Shown in pieces: positions 1-13,000 of a stretch of 64,000 nt of DNA. The translations under genes and the position numbers were made by a program. Each line of letters opens with the position of its first letter. Position 1 is the stretch's first letter. Under the pieces are notes generated by a model that worked only from the letters and a program-made list of their open reading frames with translations, searched no databases and was not told the DNA's origin. The stretch comes from Diadophis punctatus similis (taxonomy: Eukaryota > Chordata > Lepidosauria > Squamata > Dipsadidae): the NCBI GenBank assembly GCA_023053685.1, contig JALIGW010000002.1, positions 44,394,278-44,458,277 of the forward strand, read 5' to 3'.

Positions 1-212
1 GTTTTCTTCATTTTTCATTTCATTTTTCTTGTTTTCTGTCTTATTTTTGTTTTGTATATTACTGTACTGAAAAATTGTAATAAAATAATAACAAAAGACC
101 TGGACAAGGGTCACCCATAGCTGCCTGCTTTATGGCTGAGCATTTTGAACATTCCTGTCCGTTTATTGTATGCATGCACATAAGCAGGTAGACAAAAAAA
201 AGCACCTGCTAG

Positions 213-332
213 CAGTGTTTCTGAACCTTGGCAGTTTGAAGATGTGTGGACTTCAACTCCCAGAATTCCCCAGCCAGCAACGCTGAAGATGGAGTCCACA
301 CATCTTCAAACTGCCAAGGTTCAGAAACACTG
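213..332. mobile_element. small fold-back hAT-like MITE
   Basis: A 120-bp near-perfect palindrome with termini CAGTGTTTCTGAACC and the exact complement, and arms of about 46 bp (213-258 and 287-332). The CAG terminus suggests hAT. Flanking 8-mers do not match cleanly, so the class is inferred from the ends only. Confidence 0.6.
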
Positions 333-2762
333 TGCTAAAGTAAAGGCTACTTTTATTGGAAAAGGAAAACTTACACTGAGTTGCAGAGTACTAAGAGCTC
401 TTGTTATTCCATATAATTGTTGGTAGCCAGATTTATGTGATAACATCTCCAACACAAACATCAAGATGGGACATATGGTCCTTTTGACCATTTGTTCTTA
501 CAGCAGCAACTGTTAAATCATCTTGTGCTGAGATAAGTTACTGGCTGAAGTTGTCTGGTGAGTTTCTATGGATAGACTAGATTCAGCATCTTAGCCACTA
601 CATCACTGATATCAGCGCTCTACCTTTCATTGATTTGAATGAAACAAACTTTAATAAGTTGAAAGGGAGATGGGTAATCAAAATCAAACAGAACACAAAT
701 AAACTCAGAGAAATCTACTAGCTACTAGAGATGATTTTGAAAACTGTTTTCGAAGTGGAGGTTATTCAAGCCCATTCCTTTTGCAACAATTGCAGTAAAG
801 CTGTCAAGCATAATTTCAATATATCTTGATTTCCTCTATGTCATGGAATGTATAAAAAGTCCCCTCAGGGATCTTCAGAGTTGTAACTGCATATCAAGTT
901 CTTTAATTATATATAATAATATAGTGTCAAGTTTTAATTCAGCTTCAGTTAATATTACCGCTGATCGAGTTTACTGCAAATAACTCGACTGCAAATTACT
1001 GATTAGGTCATTAGTGAACAAAGATTGAAAACTACGAGCTTTATTTTTCTTTGTGTATCATATTGTTTTTATGTACACAGCACAAGTAACCATTCATTAA
1101 AAAAACATGTTAAATACTGATCCTCCATAAATGATCAAACATAGAGAAAAACATCTACAAAAATGTATTAAATCGTATTTAATAGGAGAAAGCAATGGCA
1201 AATCAATTTCATATATTTTGCCTACTGTAATTTTGTCCAAATCAGCACTGTTAAAATTGACGCATTTTTCAAATCTCAAAACTCTTAATTGGAGACACAT
1301 ACAACATCAAGAATTGAGTTTGTGCAACCATTTTGGGAGCATTTTTCATGTTGGCCATCTTGAATTTGCTGCTCCAGCAGCATTTTATGATATCCCTTTC
1401 AGATGGAACTTTCCTTTCTAGAATTAATTTATAGTCAGATCTATGCAAATCTATGTTCTCTCCTACATTCAATATGTCTTCCGGTTGGATTGTATTTATA
1501 AATGCTCATCATCAAAGCAGTTCAGAAACGTAAATAGGTGCATACGGTAGCAGAAATTTTAAATTGTATTTCTCTAGGTTTCTTTTTTTAAAAAAATTGG
1601 CTCACTTTCCTTCCTGTGAAAAGGAAGACAATGCAACTAATCCATTCATTCAAGGAAATTAATTAGAAAAATGTTCTCTGCATTTTTATCATCTTACCCA
1701 CAAGGACTTCAGAAAGATTTTGCACAGCCTGTATAATCTACTATTTCTTTCAGTCCCTTCAGGTAATAACCATATTCATTTTTGCTGGAAGTGGTCTTGT
1801 GAATTAAATAGCAGAATCATTGCAAATATACCCAAGGAAGGAACTATCCACAGTTTTCCAAGTCTTTTTTCTATTCCCAAGTGCTACAAAACTGTACTGC
1901 TAAAATTCAGCAAGCTACTGATTCTCAGTAGGAAATCAAATTAATTGCAGACATTACATGTCTATCACCCTCCATGCCCCTCCAAAGGAGTAAACAAGAA
2001 AATTTCAGTCCCTTTTCTTCAGTAAGTTCACTATCAGGTCTGTTGCTGAAAAGTTTTAGAAATATCAACAAAAAGGAGTCTGGCTTAACATTTCACTCAA
2101 CTATGATCGCAACTTGTTTAGAAGACTGCAACATACCTTGAAGATTTATAAAACTGCCATATATGTTTGCCATAGATTTCAAACAAAATCATGTTCTCTG
2201 TATTGGCTACTTCTATTCAGTGCTTAGAGAACCAAGTATACTGATAACTTTGGCAATATTCTGAATTGTATTTTAAAACATGATTTTACTGAGAATTAAA
2301 GTAATTCATTGAAAGGGCATCTGGGTCTGCATAACTGAATAATGCTCTTGATTAATTCCTTGTATTAAGGATGTTCAATTAGGTAGCAAAAGATTCAACA
2401 CTGTTATGAATAATAAAGGAGTAGTATATTTGCTAGGCAAGTATAGGCATATGAATTACAGCCCTTATAAGAACTACTATTGCACCTTTGAAAATGCACT
2501 GTTATTTGAAATTTTTTACTGATGCTTCCATTTTGAAATCATGTATTTATGCTGTGCATCCAATACAATCTGGATAACTTGCATTTTAGTTTTACTCTCA
2601 TGGTGGCAGCAGTCTTCTTTTTTACTGAAACTCAAACAGCATCTTCTCCACAGCAATCCAGAATGTTCTTAAAATTATTTTATAGTCTCTTAATTTAAAA
2701 AAAAAAGACTAAAGGTGTTTATTTGGATTTGCATTCTTCCATAGTCTTGTGTGTGATAAAAA
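333..2762. other. probable 3'UTR and downstream flank, no gene seen
   Basis: AT-rich sequence downstream of the EPB41L4A stop. No conserved coding block, RNA gene or clear transposon was recognised. Part of it is probably 3'UTR. Confidence 0.5.
2718..2723 (-). promoter_or_regulatory. possible polyadenylation signal AATAAA
   Basis: AATAAA on the minus strand about 40 nt after the EPB41L4A stop. It would give a very short 3'UTR. AT-rich sequence further downstream offers other candidates, so the true site is unresolved. Confidence 0.2.
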
Positions 2763-2891
2763 TCAGGTCTCTATCTTGAGCCTTGATGCCGGAACAATTT
2801 TTATAGTTTTAGCACTGTGTTTTCCATCCACATTGTTCATAGATGTTTGTATTTTTTCTTCTAACAGGCTGTCCTTAGATCCATTTCGCCG
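2763..2891 (-). CDS. EPB41L4A: EPB41L4A terminal coding exon with stop
   Basis: 129 bp including the TGA stop at 2763-2765. It encodes [17 protein letters not shown] then [15 protein letters not shown] and ends IET, matching the known C-terminus of the protein. The acceptor is TTTACTTCAG. Confidence 0.97.
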   Translation of the reverse strand, partial: RRNGSKDSLLEEKIQTSMNNVDGKHSAKTIKIVPASRLKIET

Positions 2892-4003
2892 CTGAAGTAA
2901 ACAAATATTGAACAAATTAAAACCATTTAAAACATCTTTGCACTTTAAATATTCAAGCATGATTAAAAGCCAACCTGCTGGCTTTTACTAACCTGCTGAG
3001 ATATTGCAGTGAGACAATGAGCATCTGAAGAGCGGGTAACCGGGAGTGGAGGCACAAGGTCTGCTTTGGCACTGGAAAAGAAAGCAAACTTCAGAATCCA
3101 CAGTGCTTATGGAGTAAAAAGATGGAACTACAAAGATGCTCGCCTTTGTGTAAATCATTCAGTTGCTGATTTTTATCTACACTATATTTCAGAGATAATT
3201 GCATACTTTTTACTTGGTTCCATTAGAAATTCTTGATGAGGCGGCCTACCTTTTAATTTGAATGTCTAGCAGAGTATGTTATTTTTGAAAACGAGATCCA
3301 TCTCCCTGTCAATAAGGGTGTAGATTCCCTTTTAGTCATCACAGAATGAAGAATTCAGTGACAGGTCAAAGTGCTGGTCACTTACCTTTTCCACCCAGGT
3401 TTTCATATCAAGATTTTTTAAAAAAATTATTTGTTTTTATAAATAACTTAAGACAATAAACATACCTACTAATACTTCTTCCTCCTCCTATTTTCTTCAA
3501 ACAACAACTCTGTGAGGTGAGTTGGGCTGAGAGGACTGGCCCCAAGTTACCCAGCCATCTTGAATGACTAAGCGGATACTAAAACTCGCAGTCTCCTGGT
3601 TTCTAGATTGGTATCTTAACTACTAGATCAGAGTGGCTCCTGAATAATTTCCCAGAAAACTAAATATTCTAGCAAATATTCCCAGAGCATCCTGTTATAA
3701 ACTGCATGCCTTGTAACTGGCATTGTAATGTTTATCAAACGACCATCCACCTTCCTCGGTGATTAACATACTTCACTTCTGACAGAACAGATCTCTCCCC
3801 ATCGGAGCACTGGGATCGGCGATAATGGCGATAGCTTCGAGGAGAATGTGAGTGTCTAATGCGAACAGGATCACCTTGAGTCCTAATGAAGAAATAAAAT
3901 TTCCGGGACCAAATCAGTATTTGTTCATAAGAATTACGAAGATGATTATAACAGAAAAAGCATTTCTTCAAAGTATTACATCTACAACCAAATTCATTTA
4001 TAA

Positions 4004-4053
<50 letters not shown>

Positions 4054-7000
4054 CATCTATCTATCTATCTATCTAGAAATAAATAAATAAATAAATAAAT
4101 AAAATACTATGTTCCAACAAAATAGAAAAAGGATAGAGCCAAGGTTCAGTACCAAAACAAAAACTTTGAAAATTAAGACATTCTTCATTACATCCTGTAG
4201 ATTTTTAAAATGTTCAGGGAAATACTTATAAAAATGAAGGTAAAATGCCATCTTACAGAACATTCCTTCCTGTGAAGAACAAAGAAAAGGTTCTTGGCTG
4301 TTGTTGCAATACTGATGCATATTGCAGCTAGGTTCAACTCAACTAAGAGTATAAGTTGAATTAAGACTCCAGTCCTAAAACTCTCCCTTTGACCTTGTAG
4401 CTTCTCTTCAAATGCTATGAAAAGGGATGTAGTGTTTGCAAACTGGCAGGTGAAAAGAATAATGCACACAGGTTCATCAAGGGTAGACTTTGAATTCTAG
4501 TTGCAATATAGCTTGTGTCATGGTGTCATGTATTTTGAATTTAGAAAAAATGCACTCAGTCCTGTATAGAACTATTTTCTCTCCCTTACCATTTCCCTCA
4601 CTTACCATGAAGGGAGCAGGACTTAGAATAAGGCACTTCTTTCATCTTTGAATTCCCCACTTAACTATTACCGGTAATTGATTTTGTGTCATCAAGTCCA
4701 TGTCAATTCTTAAGGGACCACATAGATATTTTTCCCATGACATTTAACTATAGGGCAATTCTAATAGTTAAGAGTTTGGAAATGTGAGCCACCCAATGCA
4801 ATTGACACTTATTCTCTCAGCCTCTTGCCACATAGAATGTCATATGAATTTCAATTTTCAGATCAGCTGTACAGACTACTGAAAAAGAATATATAAAAAA
4901 GCTTTGGACACTATAAAAAAGGTATGTCTTCAGATTTATACCCCATATTTCTTCTTAGCTTGAAAACGTCCAATTTGTTTCCCAAACACCTATAAAATCA
5001 ATTGAGGGAGAGATGGTGAACATCCATTGCTAAGGATGAACTTGAACCTGAGTCACCAAACCTCTTTTCTTACAGTATCCTCTTGGGAGTTTTAAATCAT
5101 TCATTCTTGCCATTATTTACAGAAAGCATACAATCAAGCAGAGCTAGGTCTGTGTTGTGGCAAATATTTTCAATTATTCCAGACCTTGCAAAGCAGGGTG
5201 GGTGGCTAACACTTCCTGTCTCCTTTTTTGTTCCAAGCTAGGATGGAAAAAAATTCTAGCAGTAAAATTAAAGCATCACTTTAGATGGATTTGGGGAGTT
5301 GACCTTTTCAATATCCACTAATTTATTCTCATTCTTTTTCTTTCCACATAGTCACAGGAAGATGAAGACCAAACATCCATTGACAGGCAATGCCTAGATT
5401 TTCCCATTTTTGCAAGGCTCTTTGAAAAGGTTAGGATTAATTAATTCAGTAATTGGCAGAGTGAACAGAGGAGTTAGTTAAATGTGCAAGGCTGGGTGTA
5501 CTTAGAGCTAGATCTTGGATTTAGCTAACTGGGTCTATTAACTCTTTTTCCAGTCCGTACCACTTGGACTTCCTTGGCCCAGTTTACTATAGAAGCAAGC
5601 CGTTACATAATGGGAGATTAGATACTGGGGGGGGGGAACCAAATGTATATAAGTCACCTATAGTCAATGAGGCCATATAAACATTCATTCATTCTTCCAT
5701 CAGCATCCTTATAACTACTGTATTTTTCGGAGTATAAGACGCACCTTTCCCCCCCCCCCCAAAAAAGAGAGTGAAAATCTGGGTTCATCTTATACTCTGA
5801 ATGTAGCCCCGCCCACCTGCTCCGCGCGTTGCATTTTCGGGTGGTTCCAGGCGGCAGGGATCCTCACATCCACATGGAGCCTGATTCCCGAAGCGTCCCG
5901 GGAAAGTGCGTTGAAAGCCGGGCTTTCTCTCAGAAAGGCCCGACAGAGAGGCAGCACATCAGTCCTCCTGGACCTGCCATTTCGTAAACATGCTACCAGG
6001 CTTCCCAGCAAGCCCCTGCGCCTTTGCTGCCTCGGTCGGAGCCTGATTCCCGAAGAAGCCCAGGGAACTGCGTTGAAAGCCTTTTAAACGAAAGTGTTTT
6101 CTGGTGGCAGATCTCCAGCCCCGATTGCAAAAGGGGTGCCTGAAACGCGAGGATCGTGGAGGAAAGAGTTTCCAGGTGGCAGATTCCCCCTCCCCAAAAA
6201 CGGAGGGGAATCTGCTACCAGAAAATGCTTTCGTTTAAAAGGCTTTCAACGCAGTTCCCTGGGCTGCTTCGGGAATCAGGCTCCGACCGAGGCACCAAAG
6301 GCGCAGGGGCTTGCTGGGAAGACTGGTAGCAAGTTTACAAAATGGCAGGTCCAGGAGGACTGATGTGTTGCCTCTCTATCGGGCCTTTCTGAGAGAAAAC
6401 CAGTCTTTCAATGCCTACGGCTATAGGTAAGAAGACCGGGGCATTTTGGGAATGGAGCCAAGTCTGTCTTCTACCCCCATGAAAATCATACCCTACCCCA
6501 CTCACTCCAGTTAAATTCCATCCCAATTTCTGCAGAAAAAAATGTCAAAAGATGCATGATAAAACAGAAAGTCTGATTAAAGATTTGAAGAATATGTGCT
6601 TTAAAGAAATCTCATTATTCTTCTAAGTTTTCCTAGTATTACCTGAGGAGGCTTTTCTTGGGAAATTTAGTTAGTCACCTTATACAAGTAAACTGACCAC
6701 TTCCATAGCAGAAATCTGAGATTTACCTTAAGCAACAAAAGTGGATTCTGAAAAATCAAGGAATATCTGCTACTAATATGTTTTATTAATAATACAAAAA
6801 CACAGAAGATTATACAATCATATATGACTACTTGCAATTTCTTATTCACTTCATATTTGTGTAATCTTAGAAAGCAAAATTCATTTTTATTGTTAGAACA
6901 GATAAAAAGATTTGTGCTGCTCGTTATCAAACTCCGAGTGGAAGTGAGGACCCCGCTAATCCTGATGCTGGTAGGCAGAGGCAGAATTCTTGTTTTCTTG

Positions 7001-10000
7001 TTTTCCTCCCCCAAAATTAAGGTGCGTCTTATATTCCGGTGCGTCTTATACTCCGAAAAACATGGTAGTTAACATTGGGTAAAGTGCAATATTATTATCT
7101 CTTTTAAGGTTAGAATTTTACACATGTAGCTCTGTTGCTAATGTTATAACACAAATTGTTAGGATAAAGGTTTCAAGGTTTCTTTTTATAAGACCTTTGA
7201 TCCAAAACTTGTTCCCAAGGAAATTGAGTAAGCTGTGTAAGATCTGAAGGTTTAAGCTCTCACAAAAATATGTTTCTGGCAGAGAGAACACACCAGTAGA
7301 CTTTTCCCTGACATTTTGGTCATGATTTTTTTTTAAGCAGAACCCATTGAGAAACTTTTATAATTTATTTTAGCCTTAAAAGTCACTTGTTGTTCACACA
7401 TTTTCAATAGTATTATCTTGAGATTAAAGCCTTGCAAAACGACATGTGCATGCATGCACACTGAAAGTTAAATATGCTGAAGGAAATGTTTCATGTCTAG
7501 CTTTCATGCCTGTACTACTATTCTTTATTCCTACTCAGTGGTGTGTCAGAATCACATTGTGATGCAAAACATGATTCAACTCCTGTCAGAAGCACTTGTT
7601 CACATCACCACATGGAAATCCCAGATGGTCAATTATCGCAATGAAACTGGAGCTTGATCTGAAAGGACCAACTGTGCTTTGGCAATTAGTGATGCTATGC
7701 TGAGGAAAGAAGGTCAAGGAAGTCAAAGAGTCAGTTTGGATGATCAGAGTAAAAGTACATTTTAAAAACTTTAAAATGAAAGGTAGCTTGAAAGTATTCC
7801 CCCAAATCTTAATGAATGAAAATTCTCTATTATTCATCAGGGTATGTAACAAAATCACAGGAAATTAGAGCACTTAAAATTAAATTTGATGCAATTGTAT
7901 CTAAATCCATTATCTGTCCCGGTCATACAAAAAACAAGAGGGGATTAAAGTTGATATGAACAACTCAAGTGCCTGAGTAAGGATTTGGAGTTTCCTCCCA
8001 CGTTTAGATTTATCATGCAATTTACTGCCGAAGGCACTTGTCACTAATGAATACTCTCCGGATGCATGGACTTTAAGTCTCAAAATACTTAGCAATGACC
8101 AAGTTCCTAAATAAAATACGATTGTCTCCAAACAAAGCCCACTTCTATGCCTGATGCTGACAGGAATATCTTTGATAGGCTTTCTCAACTTGATGCCATT
8201 CAAAATGTTGAACTACAATTTCCATATCACAACCAACCTCAGCTAAGTTACAGGTGAATAGGGATTTCTGCAATACCACATTTCAGGACTTTTCCCACAC
8301 AAGTGAAATTCAAACAAATCATAAAATAAGTAATTATTTCACTTTTATTGGATGTAATAGTATATATATAATTAGAAGCCTAGTAATTCTCATTTATTTC
8401 TGAGATATTAGTAACAGAGTAGATCTGTGCCTTTTAAAATTTAGATTGATATTTGCCATCCTATTTAATCTTGTACGATCAACCTCAAATTATGTCCTCA
8501 TATAGATTTGTATAGGGATAACAACATTACATCACATCACAAACAGGGGCGGGTTGCTCACTTACCAATACCGGTGCGCTGCGCGCACATGTCCACGTTT
8601 TGGGTGTGCGTGCACTCGCTACATGCGCATGCCCCCTCGCGTGATTTTGCTTCTGCGCATGCGCGAAACCAATATCGCGCTGAAATCTCACGTGGGGACA
8701 TGCGCATGAGAGAGATTTTGGTGCGATTTTGCTTCCGTGCATGCGTGGAAGCAAAATCGCACCAAAATCTCTCTCATGCGCACGTCCCCTCGTGAGATTT
8801 CGGCGCGATTTTGCTTCCGCGCATGCGCAGAAGCAAAAAAGCCCAAAAATTCTCACAAAAAGATGGCGACGCGTGCGACGGACCGGCGAAGACGGCACCG
8901 GAGCGGTCACGTGCAAATTACACAATCGGCTGCTCCCTACCGGAGCTATGCACCGGACAGCTCCGGTAGGAACCCACCACTGATCACAACTCCTGTCCAA
9001 TAAATAAACTCACTCTATTTTAGTATATGGAATCTCTCTTAGTTGTTCCTCAGATAGGCCAGATGGATCCACAAGTTCTTTTCTGGAAAAGAAAAGTTTA
9101 AAAGTTAAACAATCACATGCATAAAAAATATTATCTAATAATATGTAGCCATACTTGCAGAAATACTTACTGAATGTGTTTCCATAATTCTTCCTTTGCT
9201 TGAACATCTGGGCTTCTCCTATATGCATTCAAATATATATGTATATATTTATTATCAGTATATATAATAAACAAATACAAAATCTTTAAATTATGACAGC
9301 CAAGACAATGGTTTATCCAATCAATACTTAAGCACAGGAATAATTTTTAAATTTTACATATTGGAAATGGCATCTTATGAGTAGAAAACTCATGACATGA
9401 ATCACTATTTGTCTTCCTCCAAAATTCACAAGATGTGTTGACTAAACTTCTAATTAAAAATAATTATTTAAAGTACCTCCTACCTCTCAAAGTTCTGGGA
9501 AAGTTAAAAGTGGGAACAACTATTGGTACAATCAGGGTTGACTCTACTTACTAGTTAAGTAAATTTGTTTCTGAAAAAAAAAGCCATATTAACAGCTTAA
9601 TATCACTTTCATAGAAAAATTACTGGATTTCAAAGCAACCAAGCGAATTATGAGTAATGTTCAAATTGACCACAAGAGGGAGTCTCTCCTATTGTATTTA
9701 ACTAACAAGTAAAAATGATATTAAATAAGGGTAATTTTTCTCATTTTAGATGTCCAAAAAGTTTAGCATTCAACATACGATCGTGATCTGTGCCTGGAAC
9801 GTCGATTGGTGGGTTCAGTTTGGTTTTTTTCCTTTTGTCGCCTCAGCACTGCTTCCCACTGAGGAGCTGAATCAACCATGTCATTCTCTTGTCGTAACCT
9901 TTACAAAAATTAACATAATGATAACAATTACAAATTATGAGACTTGCAGTTCAACAGATATGAAAAGCGTCAGATTGGGAAGATAATCAGATAAGCACCT

Positions 10001-13000
10001 TAATATTCTGGAAATTTAATCTTGAAGACAGACACCTGTTCTATATTTCATGATATAATTTACATAAAGCTCATCACTTGACATACTTGCTTCTGTTCTA
10101 ATTCTATTTTGAGCTATTGAGCATTTATTCACAAACTGAATGCTAAAAGTAACAATGTCATAAGATGACTGATTCTAGTAGCTAGAGATTTAAGAAAAAG
10201 AAATGTACTACTCTAATGAACCACATTTAATTATATTTATTTACAAAACAAATATCTGTTTCAATCACAGACTCAAAGTGGCTTACAACCCAGTAGAACA
10301 ACCAATACCTATCAAACCAGAAACCAGTTATTAATTTTAAAAAAGGTAACAAATAAAAACTAACTTGGATGTAACATTCATCTGCAGAACAGCAATGTTT
10401 TAACTGCCCATTCTGATTTTGAATGAATAGAAAAGGAGAGAAAATACTAACAGAAAAACCCAACACACAATGTTTATTCGTTTGTTTGTTGTCATGTTGT
10501 GACAAACCTAAACCCAATTCCATTTTAGTAGTCAGGCATATTCACATGAAATCTATATCTCTAGACTGATTTTTCAAATGATCCAACATTTCCTTGATGA
10601 AAACCATTGATGAAATAAATTCATAGACACCGGGTCGAATCATCTAAGATACTGATTACTCAGTTTGAATTCTTTCATTCCCTCCTACCCAAAATGTCAT
10701 CTGGATTTTGTCTCCAAATTGCAGGCAAGGAATCAATCTTCATATTAGGTTACTTCCCTGCATTGGTAAAACATTCTTAAAGATTCAGATTTTATTAAAT
10801 AGTTTAATAACAACCAACATTTCTGGTTATTTTAAAAAACAACTGATCGCTTCTGATTTCTTTTTGTTTAGTTCTTTAATACATGAAAAATGCTGGAGTC
10901 TGGAGAGATTTAATCCTTTTACCTTGCCTCATAGTTCTGGACTGCTTCTAATATAAGGTGACCAGACGTCCCGCTTTTGGCGGGACAGACACGCTTTTCA
11001 AGCGTGTGTCCCGCGTCCCGCATTCTTTTCAAAAAGTCCCGCTTTTTTGAAAAGAATGCGGAAACAGCGGGATGTCTGGTCACCTTAATAAGGGGAAGCA
11101 AAAGAGAGGTCGGGCAAGTCGGGCGGAATTTCAGAGAGCCGTCTGCCTGCTGGGGAGAGGGGGAAGGGGGGCTGCTCCTCCTCTCCTTCCCCCGCCCCAT
11201 CCTTAGCCCCGCCCTCAGAGGCACCGCTGCTGTTGGGATGCGGGGGGAGGGACGAGGAGCCGGCGGTGCAAACAGCCCTTCCTCGTCCCCCTCCCCTTCC
11301 TTCCCCCCGTCGCCTCGCTGCCGCCGTTGCCCTGGGGCCGGGCGGGCGACCGGGAGACCGCGGCGCTTGGATGCCTGAAGCTGGTGACAGGTAAGCTGCC
11401 GGCTGCCTCCTTTCCTCGCCTCCCGCCTCCCCTTCAGCCGGGCTGGCAAGCAACGAACGGGAGGCGGAGACGGGGAAAGGAGGCAGCCGGCAGCTTACCT
11501 GTCACGAGCTGCAGGCATCCAAGCGCCCTCCTGCCTCCCCCCACCCCTGGACGCTGACATTTGCTGTTTTGTCCTCTGCGCATGCGCAGTGTTCTGCGCA
11601 TGCGCAGAGGGCAAAAGAAATGGCGGCGCCCAGGCGGGCCCGCCCCCCCGTCCCGCCTTAAAAAAAAATCTGGTCACTTTATTCTAATATGTAACAAAAG
11701 GGAGTTAGGCAACCTCTCCTATTTACAGAGAAGAAATACAATCTCCCAATTTTTTCAACTGAAAATTAACCAGCCATGAAAATATCATTCATAGAAGCAG
11801 TATTTATTTACACCATAATCTGTAAATTAAGTATAATATGCATTTGGTTCAAAATTTGTGCATAATTTTTCATCACCTGTGTCTCTTCTTCCTATGTTCT
11901 CTATTAGAATTTTCTGATTCACTACCACTGCTGGTATTGCAACGGGATCTTGATCTATAAAGGAGAAAAACATAATGACACGGGCAAAAAATAAATCATA
12001 GGAGTGTTCTATCTATCCATCCATCCAATTTTATACGATCGCCCACCTCACAAAAGGTGACATACAACAAAAGAAACAATTAAAAACATATAAAACCACT
12101 TAACTAAGTAAACATAAATAAGAACAAGATTGCAAGATGGTTATATGTGGTGCAGCCAATGTGTCAGTTCCCTGTTGCCAGGGGATTCCCAGGCTTGGGA
12201 ATTCCGGAAGGCCGTAGGGGCCAAGCTCGCTTCAGAGAGGATGATATTCTGATGGGAGGGTACATGGCAGAAAAGGCTTGTCTCCAAGGTTCCATCAGGT
12301 GGAACCCCTTAGCAGACAGTATCTGCAACATGCCCCTGCTGCCAAATCTGAGGGGATGAGTAGATGTAATTGGGGAGAAACCAGGGGTGAAATGCTCCTG
12401 GTTCGCTCTTGCCTGTCGGTCGTCAGAGAGCCGATCGCGAAGGCAGCGCGACGCTCCGCCCACCCGCTGGGGCACCGCCATCACAGAACGCTTTGAGCAT
12501 GCGCAGAGGGTAAAATAACTCAAATGGCGGTGTCCCCGCAGGTGGGCGGAGCGTCGCGCTGCCTTCGCGGTCGGCTCTCTGACGACTGACAGACAAGAGC
12601 GAACCGGGAGCATTTCACCACTGGGAGAAACAGTCCTTCCAGGGGTGAAATTCAAAATTTTTCCCTACCGGTTCTGTGGGCATGGCTTGGTGGGCATGGC
12701 AGAGGAAGGATACTGCAAAATCTCCATTCCCACCCTACTCCAGGGGAAGGATACTGCAAAATCCCCATTCCCTCCCCACTCCTGGGGGAAGGATATTGCA
12801 AAATCTCCATTCCCACCCCACTCTGGGGCCAGCCAGAGGTAGTATTTGCCAGTTCTCCGAACTACTCCAAATTTTAGCTACCGGTTCTCCAGAACCTGTC
12901 AGAACCTGCTGAATTTCACCCCTGAGTCCCTCAAATAAACTGCATTTTGAACTGCACCCAGAAGCAAGCTGGCAGTCAGTGCAGCTAAGAGAACAGAAAT

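Noticed and set aside
8527..9003. Overlapping open frames on both strands of 80-157 codons
   Set aside because: They lie inside a GC-rich hAT MITE; long open frames there reflect base composition.
10919..11557. GC-rich open frames up to 176 codons, looking like a CpG island with a gene start
   Set aside because: The stretch is bounded by a perfect 8-bp duplication and inverted ends, so it is a transposon.
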